Source: Dechloromonas sp. Dech2017 (GTDB lineage: Bacteria; Pseudomonadota; Gammaproteobacteria; Burkholderiales; Rhodocyclaceae). Taken from it: a stretch of 64,000 nucleotides of DNA. The stretch lies in contig SSXW01000019.1 in NCBI GenBank assembly GCA_009469585.1, forward strand, positions 1 to 64,000, written 5' to 3'. The position numbers were made by a program, and so were the translations under genes. Positions 18,810 to 29,880 of the stretch are shown here, piece after piece. The stretch's first letter is position 1, and every line of letters begins with the position of its first letter. The notes under the pieces were generated by a model. It made no database searches. It saw only the letters and a program-made list of their open reading frames with translations, and had not been told where the DNA came from.

Positions 18810-19416
18810 GCTGGCACTACTGGCACTGCTTGTCGCCAGCTCGGCGCAGGCGGAATTCTATTGTTGCCAGGACCCGACCACCGGTCGCCGGACCTGCGGC
18901 GACACCCTGCCGCGCGTTTGCCGTGGCGAGGCCTACCGGATTTTGGACAGCGCCGGCAACGTGACCCGCGAGGTGGGCCCGCCGCTGACGCCCGAGCAGA
19001 AGGCGGAACAGATCCTCGAAAACAAGCGCCGCAAGGAACTGGAGGAAGCCAGCCGCGAACAGCGGCGACGCGACCAGGCTCTGCTCGACACCTACACACG
19101 GCCGGAAGACATCGACCTCGCCCAGAAAAAGGCGGAGGACGACGTCAAATTTGCCATCCAGGCGGCGACCACCCGCATCGAGGAAGCCCGCAGCAAACGC
19201 AAGAAATACGAGAACGAGGCCGAGTTCTACGCCAGGAAAACCCTGCCGCCCGACCTGGCCAAGGAATTGCGTGCCCTCGACCATGAAATCCGCCTGCAGC
19301 AGGAACTGCTCGACATCAAGAAACGGGATTTCGCGGCAATCAAGACCAAGTACGACGCCGACCGCAAGCGTTACTTCGAGCTGACCCGCCGGCCGGCAGC
19401 GCCGGCCGGTCGCTGA
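18796..19416 (+). CDS. Secreted coiled-coil protein of unknown function
   Basis: I do not recognise this 206-residue protein. A GTG start inside the pyrE end gives a clean signal peptide ([19 protein letters not shown]). It is followed by a small Cys-rich region with four cysteines ([14 protein letters not shown] and PRVCRG) reminiscent of DUF4124-type secreted proteins, and then a long charged helix from about residue 65 to 190, likely a coiled coil. An earlier ATG exists, but it would overlap most of the pyrE 3' end and add no signal. It ends exactly where gatB ends on the other strand. Confidence 0.72.
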   Translation: MSTPKLALLALLVASSAQAEFYCCQDPTTGRRTCGDTLPRVCRGEAYRILDSAGNVTREVGPPLTPEQKAEQILENKRRKELEEASREQRRRDQALLDTYTRPEDIDLAQKKAEDDVKFAIQAATTRIEEARSKRKKYENEAEFYARKTLPPDLAKELRALDHEIRLQQELLDIKKRDFAAIKTKYDADRKRYFELTRRPAAPAGR

Positions 19417-20871
19417 TCAGCCGGCCAGCTTCTGCTTGAGCAGGTCGTTGACCTGTTGCGGATTGGCCTTGCCCTTGGCCGCCTTCATCACCTGGCCGAC
19501 CAGCGCATTGAAGGCCTTTTCCTTGCCCGCCTTGAATTCGGCGACATTGGCGGCGTTGGCGGCGAGCACCTCGTCGACCAGCTTCTCGATGGCGCCGCTG
19601 TCGGTGATCTGCTTCAGACCCTGGCGGTCGATCACTTCATCGGCCGTCGCCCCCTCGCCGTTCCACAGCGCTTCGAAAACCTTCTTGGCGATGTTGTTGG
19701 AGATGGTGTTGTCGGCGATGCGCTGGATCAGCCCGGCCAGTTGGGCCGCTGACACGGGCGACTCGGCAATCTCCCGGCCTTCCTTGTTGAGGCGGGCGGC
19801 CAGGTCGACCATGACCCAGTTGGCGCAGGGCTTGGCCAGCGCCGGTCCGGCGATCGCTACGGTCGACTCGAAAAAAGCGGCAATTTCGGAATTTGCCGTC
19901 AGCGTGGTGGCATCGTAATCGGATAGGCCGAGTTCGCTGACGAAGCGCTGGCGCTTCTGCCCCGGCAATTCGGGCAACTCGCCCTGGACGCGGGCGATCC
20001 AGTCGCCGGAAATGACCAGCGGCAAGAGGTCGGGATCGGGGAAATAACGGTAGTCGTGGGCGTCTTCCTTGCTGCGCATCATCCGCGTCTCGCCGCTGTC
20101 CGGGTCGAACAGCACGGTCGCCTGCTGGATCCTCCAGCCCTCCTCGATCTCGTTGATCTGCCACTGGACTTCGTAGTCGATCGCCTCCTTGAGGAAACGG
20201 AAGGAGTTGAGGTTCTTGATTTCGCGCCGGGTGCCGAACTCGGCCTGGCCTTTCGGGCGCACCGAGACGTTGGCGTCGCAACGGAAGGAGCCTTCCTGCA
20301 TGTTGCCGTCGCAGATGCCGATCCAGCGGACCAGCGCGTGCAGGGCGCGGGCGTAGGCGACTGCCTCGTCGGAGGAGCGCATGTCGGGTTCGGAAACGAT
20401 TTCGAGCAGCGGCGTGCCGGCCCGATTGAGGTCGATGCCCGACTTGCCGTGGAAATCCTCGTGCAGCGACTTGCCGGCATCCTCTTCGAGGTGGGCCCGG
20501 GTCAGGCGGACGGATTTTTCGTACGCCTTGTCGCCCTGGCCGACCTGTACCGTGATGGCGCCGCCGACCACCACCGGCAGGTCCATCTGGCTGATCTGGT
20601 AGCCCTTGGGCAGGTCGGGATAAAAGTAGTTCTTGCGGGCGAAAACCGATTTCTGCGCCACCTCGGCGCCGATCGCCAGGCCGAAGCGGATGGCGCACTC
20701 GACCGCCCGCTTGTTGAGCACCGGCAGCACGCCGGGCAGCGCCAGGTCGACCGCGCAGGCCTGGGTATTCGGTGCGGCGCCGAAGGCCGTCGAGGCGCCG
20801 GAAAAGATCTTGGTCGCCGTCGCCAGCTGCGCATGCGTTTCGATGCCGATCACCACTTCCCACTGTGTCAT
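19417..20871 (-). CDS. gatB: Aspartyl/glutamyl-tRNA amidotransferase subunit B
   Basis: GatB is the tRNA-binding kinase subunit of GatCAB, which converts Glu-tRNA(Gln) and/or Asp-tRNA(Asn) to the amide forms. The 484-residue protein begins [13 protein letters not shown] and carries the [37 protein letters not shown] and KNLNSFRFL motifs, then the helical and YqeY tail domains. The chosen start matches family length. A diverged dispersed-element copy encodes [12 protein letters not shown] where relatives usually have AAYFE plus variable residues. It lies downstream of gatA but is separated by a lipoprotein gene. Confidence 0.96.
   Translation of the reverse strand: MTQWEVVIGIETHAQLATATKIFSGASTAFGAAPNTQACAVDLALPGVLPVLNKRAVECAIRFGLAIGAEVAQKSVFARKNYFYPDLPKGYQISQMDLPVVVGGAITVQVGQGDKAYEKSVRLTRAHLEEDAGKSLHEDFHGKSGIDLNRAGTPLLEIVSEPDMRSSDEAVAYARALHALVRWIGICDGNMQEGSFRCDANVSVRPKGQAEFGTRREIKNLNSFRFLKEAIDYEVQWQINEIEEGWRIQQATVLFDPDSGETRMMRSKEDAHDYRYFPDPDLLPLVISGDWIARVQGELPELPGQKRQRFVSELGLSDYDATTLTANSEIAAFFESTVAIAGPALAKPCANWVMVDLAARLNKEGREIAESPVSAAQLAGLIQRIADNTISNNIAKKVFEALWNGEGATADEVIDRQGLKQITDSGAIEKLVDEVLAANAANVAEFKAGKEKAFNALVGQVMKAAKGKANPQQVNDLLKQKLAG
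19856..19894 (+). repeat. Dispersed GCGGTCRAC element, copy 5 (inside gatB)
   Basis: The core ACGGTCGACTCG is followed by AAAAAA, GCGGC and AATTTCGGAATTT. The gene reads it in reverse and encodes FFESTVAIA, close to the FFRSTAAIA made by the copy in btuF. This is evidence for a shared origin in the same frame. Confidence 0.6.
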
Positions 20872-20884
20872 AGCTTCATCCGTC

Positions 20885-21421
20885 TCAGAAACACTGCCCG
20901 TTCTTGGCCTCGACCATGATCGGCCACAAATAATCGAAGGCCTTTCCGTCGCAGGATTTGGGACAGCTGTTGAATGCAATTGTAACTTTCGGCCCCTGCT
21001 CCCACATGCGGACCAGGCAACCGGTTTCCTTCTTGTGGCGCAGCAGGGCCTGCGGCAACTTCTCGACCTGGTCGAATTCCTTGAGGTCGAAACGGCAGGT
21101 GCCATGCCCCTTCATGCTGACCTGGGCGACGAACTTCTGGACGTTCGCCTCCTTGACCAGCAAGTCGAGCCGGGTCTGGGTGCCGATTGCGTCGCGATGC
21201 GAGCAACGCGACCGGACATTGAGCGGCCGGGTCGGCTGCGGCTTGAGATTGCGGCCGGCCAGGTATTTCAGCGTCGAGTTCTTGAACTTCGGCGTCTCTT
21301 CCTTGACCTCGGGCGTCTCCGCCGGCGGCGCCTCGACCACGGCCGGCGCTTCCGGCGCCTTGGGCGTCTCGGCGCAGCCGGCCGCCAGCACGGCGACCAG
21401 CAGGGCTAGGGCCAGCCGCAT
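20885..21421 (-). CDS. Putative lipoprotein between gatA and gatB
   Basis: The function is unknown. The 178-residue protein has a lipoprotein signal peptide with the lipobox LAAGC (cysteine about residue 16). A Pro/Ala/Glu-rich spacer (about 20-45) follows, then a globular C-terminal region with several cysteines (RCSH, TCRF, TGCL, SCPKSC, QCF) that could form disulphides. It sits between two subunits of one cytoplasmic enzyme, one base after gatA and 13 bases before gatB, so it must be co-transcribed with them. Confidence 0.8.
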   Translation of the reverse strand: MRLALALLVAVLAAGCAETPKAPEAPAVVEAPPAETPEVKEETPKFKNSTLKYLAGRNLKPQPTRPLNVRSRCSHRDAIGTQTRLDLLVKEANVQKFVAQVSMKGHGTCRFDLKEFDQVEKLPQALLRHKKETGCLVRMWEQGPKVTIAFNSCPKSCDGKAFDYLWPIMVEAKNGQCF

Positions 21422-21422
21422 C

Positions 21423-22880
21423 TCAGACCAGTCCGGCCGGGCGCCGGGTATGCCAGTCGGTAGCCTGCTGGTAGCGGTGGGCGACGTTGAGCAGTTGCCC
21501 TTCGGCGAAATAGTTGCCGATCAGCTGCAGGCCGACCGGCAAGCCGCCGACGAAGCCGCAGGGCACCGACATGCCGGGCAGGCCGGCCAGGTTGACGGCG
21601 ATGGTGTAGATGTCGGAGAGGTACATCTGCACCGGATCGGCGGCCTTTTCGCCGAGCTTGAAGGCGGTGGACGGCGAGGTCGGCCCCATGATCACGTCGC
21701 AGGACTTGAAGGCCTCGACGAAGTCGTTGGCGATCAAGCGGCGGATGCGCTGCGCCTGCAGGTAGTAGGCGTCGTAGTAGCCATGCGACAGCACGTAGGT
21801 GCCGATCAGGATGCGCCGCTTGACCTCGGCGCCGAAACCCTGGGCGCGGGTCTTCATGTACATGTCGTCGAGGTTGGCGTAGTCCGCGGCGCGGTAGCCG
21901 TAGCGCACGCCGTCGAAGCGGCTGAGGTTGGAGCTGGCCTCGGCCGGCGCGATCACGTAGTAGGCCGGCACCGACAGGTGCGAATTGGGCAGCGAGACGT
22001 CGACGCAGGTGGCGCCGAGTTTCTCGTATTCGGCGATGGCGGCGCGCACGGCGGCCATCACCCCGGCATCGCAGCCTTCGCCGAAAAACTCCTTGGGCAG
22101 GCCGATGCGCAGGCCGGCGAGCGGCTTGTCCAGATCGCGGGCGTAATCCTCGACCGGACGGTCGAGCGAGGTCGAATCGCGCGTGTCGAAACCGACCATG
22201 GTGTTGAGCAGCAGCGCGCAATCCTCGGCGCTGGCCGCCATCGGGCCACCCTGGTCGAGCGAGGAGGCGAAGGCGATCATGCCGTAGCGCGACACGACGC
22301 CGTAGGTCGGCTTCAGCCCGGTCAGGTTGCACAGCGCGGCCGGCTGGCGGATCGAGCCGCCGGTGTCGGTGCCGGTCGCCGCTGGGGCCAGGCGGGCCGC
22401 CACCGCGGCGGCCGAACCGCCGGAGGAGCCGCCGGGAACGCGCTCGCTATCCCACGGATTGCGCACCGGGCCGAAGAACGAGGTCTCGTTCGACGAGCCC
22501 ATGGCGAATTCGTCCATATTGGTCTTGCCCAGCGAGACCAGGCCGGCGTCGCGGTGCATTTTCTCGATCACCGTCGCGTCGTAGGGCGAGACGAAATTGG
22601 CCAGCATCTTCGAGCCGCAGGTGGTCCGCCAGCCCTCGGCGCAGAAGATGTCCTTCTGGGCGACCGGGATGCCGGTCAGCGGTCCGGCCGTTCCCGACGC
22701 GATGCGGGCATCGGCGGCAGCGGCCATTTTCAGGCTTTTTTCGCGGTCGACCGTGACGAAGGCGTTGAGCGTCGGATTGAGGCGCTCGATGCGGTCGAGA
22801 AAGAGCGTGCTCAGCTCGACGCTGGAAATCTGCCGGGCGGCCAGCGCCTGCGACAACTGCTTGAGGCTGGCGTCAATCAT
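21423..22880 (-). CDS. gatA: Aspartyl/glutamyl-tRNA amidotransferase subunit A
   Basis: GatA is the glutaminase subunit of GatCAB, releasing ammonia for the tRNA amidation. The 485-residue protein has the amidase signature: catalytic Lys in [10 protein letters not shown], the Ser-rich [13 protein letters not shown], and the nucleophile region [12 protein letters not shown]. Its start overlaps gatC by four bases. Near the N-terminus, [10 protein letters not shown] is encoded by a dispersed-element copy. Confidence 0.97.
   Translation of the reverse strand: MIDASLKQLSQALAARQISSVELSTLFLDRIERLNPTLNAFVTVDREKSLKMAAAADARIASGTAGPLTGIPVAQKDIFCAEGWRTTCGSKMLANFVSPYDATVIEKMHRDAGLVSLGKTNMDEFAMGSSNETSFFGPVRNPWDSERVPGGSSGGSAAAVAARLAPAATGTDTGGSIRQPAALCNLTGLKPTYGVVSRYGMIAFASSLDQGGPMAASAEDCALLLNTMVGFDTRDSTSLDRPVEDYARDLDKPLAGLRIGLPKEFFGEGCDAGVMAAVRAAIAEYEKLGATCVDVSLPNSHLSVPAYYVIAPAEASSNLSRFDGVRYGYRAADYANLDDMYMKTRAQGFGAEVKRRILIGTYVLSHGYYDAYYLQAQRIRRLIANDFVEAFKSCDVIMGPTSPSTAFKLGEKAADPVQMYLSDIYTIAVNLAGLPGMSVPCGFVGGLPVGLQLIGNYFAEGQLLNVAHRYQQATDWHTRRPAGLV
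22725..22758 (-). repeat. Dispersed GCGGTCRAC element, copy 6 (inside gatA)
   Basis: On the minus strand the core ACGGTCGACCGC is followed by GAAAAAAGCCTGAAAATGG. It is sense for gatA and reads [16 protein letters not shown] runs are rare in this GC-rich gene. Confidence 0.55.
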
Positions 22881-23164
22881 TCGATCACCTTGGGAACCAG
22901 GTACAGACCGCCTTCGGTTTCCGGCGCCACCGCCTGGTAGGCGGCCCGCCGGTCGGCCTCGCCGACGACGTCGTCGCGCAGGCGTTGACTGACGTCCTGG
23001 GCATGGGCCATGGGCTCGACGCCGCGGGTATCGACCGCCTGCATCTGCTCGATCAACTGGAAGATGCCGTTGAGGTGGCCCTGGGTGGACAGCGCCTCGG
23101 CATCGCTGGTCTCGATGCGGGCCAGATGGGCGATGCGTTTAACCTGTTCTAATGTAAGCGACAT
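22877..23164 (-). CDS. gatC: Aspartyl/glutamyl-tRNA amidotransferase subunit C
   Basis: GatC is the small subunit that wraps around and stabilises GatA and GatB. The 95-residue protein starts [17 protein letters not shown], has the [20 protein letters not shown] core and ends near VPKVIE, as expected. It is the first gene of the gatC-gatA-lipoprotein-gatB operon and is divergent from mreB. Confidence 0.95.
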   Translation of the reverse strand: MSLTLEQVKRIAHLARIETSDAEALSTQGHLNGIFQLIEQMQAVDTRGVEPMAHAQDVSQRLRDDVVGEADRRAAYQAVAPETEGGLYLVPKVIE

Positions 23165-23268
23165 GGGTGCCGAAGACTTTTTTGCAGTGCACAAAGTCTT
23201 AAAATGAAAAGCGTTCTAAGGTATCATAAAAGTTTTCCCCGCCGCACCCCCCCAACGCGGAGCTATAG

Positions 23269-24312
<1,044 letters not shown>

Positions 24313-24342
24313 GCGTTGACCGCAGCACCTCGGGATTGAGCG

Positions 24343-25281
24343 ATGGCCGGCATCGACCACGCACCACCGCCGTTCTTCAAGCGAGGGCCAGCACCGCTGG
24401 CCCTTCTGACTTTCTACATCGCCATTTCGCTGGCGATCTTCGTCGTCGACCTGCGTTTCCGTAGCCTCGAGTTGCTGCGCCAGAGCATCGCCCTGGTCGT
24501 CGACCCGGTGCAGCGCGTCGCCCAGACGCCGGGCAGCCTGGTCGACCACGCCGCCACCTACCTGCAGGGCCTGCAGGCGCTGCAGCAGGAAAACCAGCTG
24601 CTCAAGCACAACCAGCTGACCACCGCCCCCAACCTGCAGCGCCTGGCCCATCTCGAAACCGAGAACGAGCGCCTGCGCAAGCTGCTCGCCGTCAAGGAAC
24701 GCGAGCAGGCCAACGGCCAGGTTGCCCAGATCCTGTACACCGCCCGCGACCCGTTCTCGCGCAAGGTTATCGTCGACAAGGGCCAGCAGGCGGGCATCGT
24801 CGCCGGCCAACCGGCCATCGACGAAGCCGGCGTGGTCGGCCAGGTGACGCGGGTTTTCCCGTTCTCGGCCGAAATCACGCTGATCACCGACAAGGACCAG
24901 GTGGTGCCGGTGCAGATCGTGCGCAGCGGCCAGCGCTCGGTGGTCTTCGGGCTGGGCAACGGCCAGCTCGAATTGCGCTACATGCCGGCCAATGCCGACA
25001 TCGAAGTCGGCGACGAACTGGTCACCTCCGGCCTCGACGGCATCTACCTGCCGGGCTTCCCGGTGGCCCGGGTGGTCAATATCGAACGCGACAACGCCTA
25101 TTCCTTCGCCCGCATCTTCTGCGTGCCGGTCGCCGGCGTCGAGAACTTCGGCGAGGTCATGGTCCTCGACCCGCGCCAGCCCCTGCCCCCGGCCCCGCCA
25201 GCCTCGTCCGGCCGGCCGGGCAGCGGCGACAAGCCCAGCCTGCGCAGCAAGAAGCGCCAGGCCTCGGGGAAGGACAATTGA
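24343..25281 (+). CDS. mreC: Rod-shape-determining protein MreC
   Basis: MreC is a bitopic membrane protein that bridges MreB and the periplasmic PBP2/RodA complex. The 312-residue protein has one N-terminal membrane helix (about 20-36), a coiled coil (about 65-115, rich in LQALQQENQLL and LETENERLRKLL), then the beta-barrel domains with VDKGQQAGIVAGQPAI, VRSGQRSVVFG and TSGLDGIYLPGFPVARV. A Pro/Ser-rich basic tail ends the protein. Its stop overlaps the mreD start by one base. Confidence 0.96.
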   Translation: MAGIDHAPPPFFKRGPAPLALLTFYIAISLAIFVVDLRFRSLELLRQSIALVVDPVQRVAQTPGSLVDHAATYLQGLQALQQENQLLKHNQLTTAPNLQRLAHLETENERLRKLLAVKEREQANGQVAQILYTARDPFSRKVIVDKGQQAGIVAGQPAIDEAGVVGQVTRVFPFSAEITLITDKDQVVPVQIVRSGQRSVVFGLGNGQLELRYMPANADIEVGDELVTSGLDGIYLPGFPVARVVNIERDNAYSFARIFCVPVAGVENFGEVMVLDPRQPLPPAPPASSGRPGSGDKPSLRSKKRQASGKDN

Positions 25282-25802
25282 TGCAGCCGACTTTTTCATC
25301 ATCCCGCATCCTGCTGCCGGTCCGGCCGTGGTTCATCTATTTCAGCCTGATAGTCGCCGCCCTGCTCAATTTCCTGCCGACCGCCCACTGGCCGGGGATG
25401 CCCGACTGGATTGCCCTGGTGCTGTGCTTCTGGAGCATCCGCGAATCGCGCAAGGTGGGCATGGGCTGGGCCTTCGTGCTCGGCCTGCTGATGGATGTCG
25501 CGGACGGCGCCGTGCTCGGCCAGCACTGCTTCGCCTACGTCCTGCTGGCTTACGCGGCGGCCGCCCTGTCCCGGCGCATCCTGTGGTTTCCGCTGCTGCA
25601 GCAGGCGTTGCAGGTCATGCCTTTGCTCATCGGCGCCCAGGTGCTGCAAGCCCTGATGCGTCTCGCCGTCGGCGCCGAGTTTCCCGGCTGGGGCTATTTT
25701 TCCGGCCCGCTGGTGGCGACGCTGCTCTGGTTTCCCGCCACCTTCATCCTGCTCCTGCCGCAATACCGGCCGGTCGAGCAGGATCCGAATCGGCCGATCT
25801 GA
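25281..25802 (+). CDS. mreD: Rod-shape-determining protein MreD
   Basis: This is a 173-residue polytopic membrane protein of the elongasome with five or six hydrophobic segments. The family features PDWIALVLCFWSIRE and GMGWAFVLGLLMDVADGAVLGQHCFAYVLL (long stretch, 55-85) are visible. I used the ATG that overlaps the mreC stop (TGATG); a TTG one codon earlier is an unlikely alternative. Confidence 0.93.
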   Translation: MQPTFSSSRILLPVRPWFIYFSLIVAALLNFLPTAHWPGMPDWIALVLCFWSIRESRKVGMGWAFVLGLLMDVADGAVLGQHCFAYVLLAYAAAALSRRILWFPLLQQALQVMPLLIGAQVLQALMRLAVGAEFPGWGYFSGPLVATLLWFPATFILLLPQYRPVEQDPNRPI

Positions 25803-25820
25803 CGGCGAGGCTGGCGGCAC

Positions 25821-27731
25821 GTGGGTGACTTCAACAATCCGGAAGCCGATCTCGATCGCTTCCAGTTCCGGCTTGGCTTCGCGGTGGTCTTCGTGCTGCT
25901 CGCCTTCGCCGTGCTGCTCGGCCGCTTTGTCTGGTTGCAGGTCATCCAGCACGATTTCTACCAGACGCGGGCCGAAGACAACCGCATCACGCTGATTCCC
26001 ATCGTTCCCAACCGGGGCGTCATCACCGATCGCAACGGGGTCGTCATGGCCCACAACTACTCGGCCTTCACGCTGGAGATCACACCGTCGCTGGCCGGCA
26101 AGCTCGACGAGACGATCGATGCGCTGGCCGAGATCATCGACATCCAGCCCAAGGACCGCAAGCGTTTCAAGCGTCTGCTCGACGAAGCCAAGAATTTCGA
26201 ATCCATCCCGATTCGCACCCGGCTGAGCGACGGCGAGGTCGCCAAGTTCGCCGCCCATCGCTATCGCTTTCCGGGCGTCGAGGTCAAGGCCCGCCTGTTC
26301 CGCCAGTACCCGCTCGGCGCCATCGCCTCGCATGCCATCGGCTACATCGGCCGGATCACCGACCGCGATCTGACATGGATCGAAGAGTCGGAAAAGCAGG
26401 CCAATTACAAGGGCACGGACCACATCGGCAAAACTGGGCTGGAGCAGCATTACGAATTCGAACTGCATGGCGATACCGGCTACGAGGAAGTCGAGATCGA
26501 TGCCGGCGGCCGCGCCGTGCGCAGCCTGAAGCGAATCCCGCCGGTGCCGGGCAACAACCTCAAGCTGACCCTCGACGCCAAATTGCAGGAAATCACCGAG
26601 CAGGCCTTCGGCGACCGCAAGGGCTCGCTGGTCGCCATCGAGCCGGCGACGGGCGGCATCCTGGCCATGGTGTCGACGCCGACCTTCGACCCCAACCTGT
26701 TTGTCGACGGCATCACGCCCGACAACTGGAAGGAGCTCAACGAGCACCCGAGCAAGCCGATGATCAACCGTGCCATCAACGGCGCCTACCCGCCCGGTTC
26801 GACCTTCAAGCCCTTCATGGCGCTGGCCGCGCTGGAAATGGGCAAGCGCACGCCGCAACAGGCGATCAGCGATCCCGGCTATTTCAATTTCGGCAACCAC
26901 CAATTCCGCGACGACAAGAAGGGCGGCCATGGCATGGTGGACATGTACAAGTCCATCGTCCATTCGTGCGACACCTATTACTACATCTTGGCCAACGACA
27001 TGGGGATTGAGAACATCGCCAAGTTCATGGGCAGTCTCGGCCTCGGCCAGCGCACCGGGGTCGACCTCGGCAAGGACGACTCGGGCGAGTCGAAGGGCGT
27101 GCTGCCGTCGCAGGCCTGGAAGAAGCAGCGCTTCAAGAAGCCCGAGCAGCAGAAGTGGTATGCCGGCGAAACGATCTCAATCGGCATCGGCCAGGGCTAC
27201 AACGCCTATACGCCGATGCAACTGGCCCAGGCCACGGCGACGCTGGCCAACAACGGGGTGATGTTCCGGCCGCACCTGGTGCGCGAAATCGTCGACACCA
27301 AGTCGGGTGAGAAGCGCCTGGTCGAACCGCGGCCGATTCGCGACCTGAACTTGAAGCAACGCAATGTCGACGTCATCCGCCATGCCATGGTCGGCGTGAA
27401 CAAGGAAGGCACCGGCGCCCGGGCCTTTGCCGGCGCCCCCTACGAGGTTGCCGGCAAAACCGGGACAGCCCAGGTTTACTCGCTGAAAGGCGCCCAATAC
27501 AAGGAACACGCGGTCAAGAAGGAACTGCGCGACCACGCCCTGTTCATCGCCTACGCGCCGGCCGAGAACCCGAAAATAGCCCTTGCCGTGCTGGTCGAGA
27601 ACGGCGGTTTCGGTGCCCAGTCGGCAGCGCCGATCGCCCGCATGGTCATCGACTACTACCTGCTCGGCAAGCTGCCGGGCGGCGCCGCCAAGGAAGATCC
27701 AGCGGCCATTGAGGAGGAGAGCCAAGAATGA
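25821..27731 (+). CDS. mrdA: Penicillin-binding protein 2, elongation transpeptidase
   Basis: PBP2 cross-links peptidoglycan during lateral growth, with RodA as glycosyltransferase. The 636-residue protein starts at a GTG, has one membrane anchor (about 20-42), the dimerisation domain and the transpeptidase domain. Active-site motifs are S327-TFK (PPGSTFKP), SCD (HSCDTYY) and KTG (VAGKTGTAQ). It overlaps rodA by four bases. Confidence 0.97.
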   Translation: MGDFNNPEADLDRFQFRLGFAVVFVLLAFAVLLGRFVWLQVIQHDFYQTRAEDNRITLIPIVPNRGVITDRNGVVMAHNYSAFTLEITPSLAGKLDETIDALAEIIDIQPKDRKRFKRLLDEAKNFESIPIRTRLSDGEVAKFAAHRYRFPGVEVKARLFRQYPLGAIASHAIGYIGRITDRDLTWIEESEKQANYKGTDHIGKTGLEQHYEFELHGDTGYEEVEIDAGGRAVRSLKRIPPVPGNNLKLTLDAKLQEITEQAFGDRKGSLVAIEPATGGILAMVSTPTFDPNLFVDGITPDNWKELNEHPSKPMINRAINGAYPPGSTFKPFMALAALEMGKRTPQQAISDPGYFNFGNHQFRDDKKGGHGMVDMYKSIVHSCDTYYYILANDMGIENIAKFMGSLGLGQRTGVDLGKDDSGESKGVLPSQAWKKQRFKKPEQQKWYAGETISIGIGQGYNAYTPMQLAQATATLANNGVMFRPHLVREIVDTKSGEKRLVEPRPIRDLNLKQRNVDVIRHAMVGVNKEGTGARAFAGAPYEVAGKTGTAQVYSLKGAQYKEHAVKKELRDHALFIAYAPAENPKIALAVLVENGGFGAQSAAPIARMVIDYYLLGKLPGGAAKEDPAAIEEESQE

Positions 27732-28840
27732 TCGATTTCGCCGGTACTGTGCGCCGCGGCTGGCAACATCTGATCGCCCACATCGACTTTCCCTTGCTGC
27801 TCATCACCGTGCTGATCATGGGCGTCGGCCTGGCCACCATCTATTCGGCCACATTCGACAGCAGCCACCGGATGCTGAACCAGGCCGGCAACATGGGTTT
27901 CGCCATGGTCATCATGTGGTTCGTGTCGCGCATTCCGCCGCAGAAGCTGATGAGTTTCGCCATACCGCTGTACATCGCCGGGCTGTTGCTGCTGGTTGCC
28001 GTCTTCCTGTTCGGCATCAAGGTCAACGGCGCCAAGCGCTGGCTGTCGATCGGCGTTACCCGCATCCAGCCGTCGGAGATCATGAAGATCGCCATGCCGC
28101 TGATGCTCGCCTGGTATTTCCAGAAATACGAGGCCACCCTGCGCTTCAAGCATTTCATCGTCGCCGGCCTGCTGCTGCTCATCCCCTTCGCCCTGATCGC
28201 CAAGCAGCCCGACCTGGGCACGGCGCTGCTGGTCGGCGCCGCCGGCTTTTTCGTGATCTTCTTCGCCGGCCTGCCGTGGAAGGTCATCCTCGGCTTTGTG
28301 GTCGCCGGCGGCTCGGCTGCCCCCTTCCTGTGGAACATGCTGCACGACTACCAGCAGCGGCGCATCCTGACCCTGATCGACCCGACCACCGACCCGCTCG
28401 GCGCCGGCTACCACATCATCCAGGCGACCATCGCCATTGGCTCCGGCGGCGCCTTCGGCAAGGGTTTCCTGAACGGCACGCAGACCCACCTCGAATTCAT
28501 CCCGGAAAAGCACACCGACTTCATCTTCGCCGTCTATTCCGAGGAGTGGGGGCTGCTCGGCAACGGCCTGCTGCTCGTCCTCTACACGCTGCTCATCGGC
28601 CGCGGCCTGATGATCGCCTCGGCCGCCCCCACCCTGTTCTCCCGCCTGCTGGCCGGCGCCATCACCCTCGGCTTCTTCACCTACGCCTTCATCAACATGG
28701 GCATGGTCAGCGGCATCCTGCCCGTCGTCGGCGTGCCGCTGCCCTTCATGAGCTACGGCGGCACGGCGCTGGTCACCCTGTTCCTCGGCATCGGCATCCT
28801 GATGTCGATCCAGACCCACCGCATGCTGGTCAAGAAATGA
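27728..28840 (+). CDS. rodA: Peptidoglycan glycosyltransferase RodA
   Basis: RodA is the SEDS-family glycan polymerase of the rod complex. The 370-residue protein has about ten membrane helices and typical SEDS features: KVNGAKRWLSIG, QPSEIMKIAMPL, KQPDLGTALL, the FIPEKHTDFIFAVYSEEWG periplasmic loop, and PLPFMSYGGTALVT near the end. Start and stop overlap the neighbouring genes by four bases, as in a single transcript. Confidence 0.97.
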   Translation: MIDFAGTVRRGWQHLIAHIDFPLLLITVLIMGVGLATIYSATFDSSHRMLNQAGNMGFAMVIMWFVSRIPPQKLMSFAIPLYIAGLLLLVAVFLFGIKVNGAKRWLSIGVTRIQPSEIMKIAMPLMLAWYFQKYEATLRFKHFIVAGLLLLIPFALIAKQPDLGTALLVGAAGFFVIFFAGLPWKVILGFVVAGGSAAPFLWNMLHDYQQRRILTLIDPTTDPLGAGYHIIQATIAIGSGGAFGKGFLNGTQTHLEFIPEKHTDFIFAVYSEEWGLLGNGLLLVLYTLLIGRGLMIASAAPTLFSRLLAGAITLGFFTYAFINMGMVSGILPVVGVPLPFMSYGGTALVTLFLGIGILMSIQTHRMLVKK

Positions 28841-29862
28841 TGCGTCGCGACCACCTCCTCCCCCTCGCCGCGCTGGCCTGCCTGGTCGCCCTGAGCCTCG
28901 GCGGCTGCGGCTCGACGCCGGTTTCCGCACCGCTCGGCACGACCCCTGCGGTCGACGGCGAAAAACGGCCAATTTCGAAATCGCCGACGCCGACCCGCAA
29001 GCCGACCGCCGTCCTCAAGCGCGGCGGCGGTTTCTACAAGGACGACGGCCCGGCCGAGGACATCCCCGACGGCCTCGACGACATCCCCGACGCCCAGCCG
29101 AAATGGGAGCCGCTGCACAAGCCAGCCACCAAGCCCTACGTCGTGCTCGGCAAGGAATACATCCCGAACGGATCGGTCAAGCCGTACAAGGCGCGCGGCG
29201 TCGCCAGCTGGTACGGCAAGAAATTCCACGGCCAGAAGACCTCGATCGGCGAGCCCTACGACATGTTCGCCATGACCGCCGCCCACCCGACCCTGGCCCT
29301 GCCCTCCTACGTCCGCGTCACCAGCCTGCACAGCGGCACCGCGGTCATCGTCCGCCTGACCGACCGCGGCCCCTTCCACGCCGACCGCATCATCGACCTC
29401 TCCTACACCGCCGCCTACAAGCTCGGCCTGATCAATGGCGGCAGCGGCGAGGTCGAGGTCGAGGCGATCATTCCGGGCGAAGCGACCGGCACCGCCTACG
29501 CCCAGGTCGCCCCACCTTCCCCGGTGACGGCCGAAGGCGACGACATCACCCGCCTGGCCAAGCGTCTGGCGGCCGATGAAGCCGCGCCGCCGGCCCGCCC
29601 GACCACGGCGTCCGCCACCGGCGGAACGGCCCGCGGCATCTACCTGCAACTGGGCGCCTTCGCCAACCTGGAAAATGCCGAAAACCTGAGAAACCACCTG
29701 CTGCGCGAACTCGACTGGCTGGGCGAGACGATGCGCATCAATCCGGGCGACGGCATCCATCGCCTGCATCTCGGCCCCTACGCCAGCCGCGGCGAAGCCG
29801 ACCAGGTCGCCGACAAGATCCGCGGCGCGCTCGGCTACCGGCCGACGGTGATCAGCCGCTGA
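28837..29862 (+). CDS. rlpA: Septal/rare lipoprotein RlpA, lytic transglycosylase
   Basis: RlpA is an outer-membrane lipoprotein; in some species it cleaves glycan strands lacking stem peptides. The 341-residue protein has a lipobox LSLGGC (Cys about 24), a low-complexity linker, a double-psi barrel domain (GVASWYGKKFHGQKTSIGE, LPSYVRVTSL, VRLTDRGPF, RIIDLSYTAA) and a C-terminal SPOR domain (about 265-341) that binds denuded peptidoglycan. Either of two adjacent ATGs can be the start. The linker includes AVDGEKRPISKSP, encoded by a dispersed-element copy. Confidence 0.95.
   Translation: MMRRDHLLPLAALACLVALSLGGCGSTPVSAPLGTTPAVDGEKRPISKSPTPTRKPTAVLKRGGGFYKDDGPAEDIPDGLDDIPDAQPKWEPLHKPATKPYVVLGKEYIPNGSVKPYKARGVASWYGKKFHGQKTSIGEPYDMFAMTAAHPTLALPSYVRVTSLHSGTAVIVRLTDRGPFHADRIIDLSYTAAYKLGLINGGSGEVEVEAIIPGEATGTAYAQVAPPSPVTAEGDDITRLAKRLAADEAAPPARPTTASATGGTARGIYLQLGAFANLENAENLRNHLLRELDWLGETMRINPGDGIHRLHLGPYASRGEADQVADKIRGALGYRPTVISR
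28946..28985 (+). repeat. Dispersed GCGGTCRAC element, copy 7 (in the rlpA linker)
   Basis: The core GCGGTCGACGGC is followed by GAAAAACGGCC, then AATTTCGAAATCGCC. It lies in the disordered linker after the lipobox, where an insertion would be tolerated. Confidence 0.75.
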
Positions 29863-29880
29863 GCGGTCAGCCGCTCAGCG
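29857..29880. terminator. Perfect hairpin across two convergent stop codons
   Basis: CGCTGAGCGG and CCGCTCAGCG form a 10-base perfect stem with a TCAG loop, spanning the ends of rlpA and of the convergent regulator gene. There is no T-run, so it may act as a transcript-end stabiliser or a weak bidirectional terminator. Confidence 0.55.
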
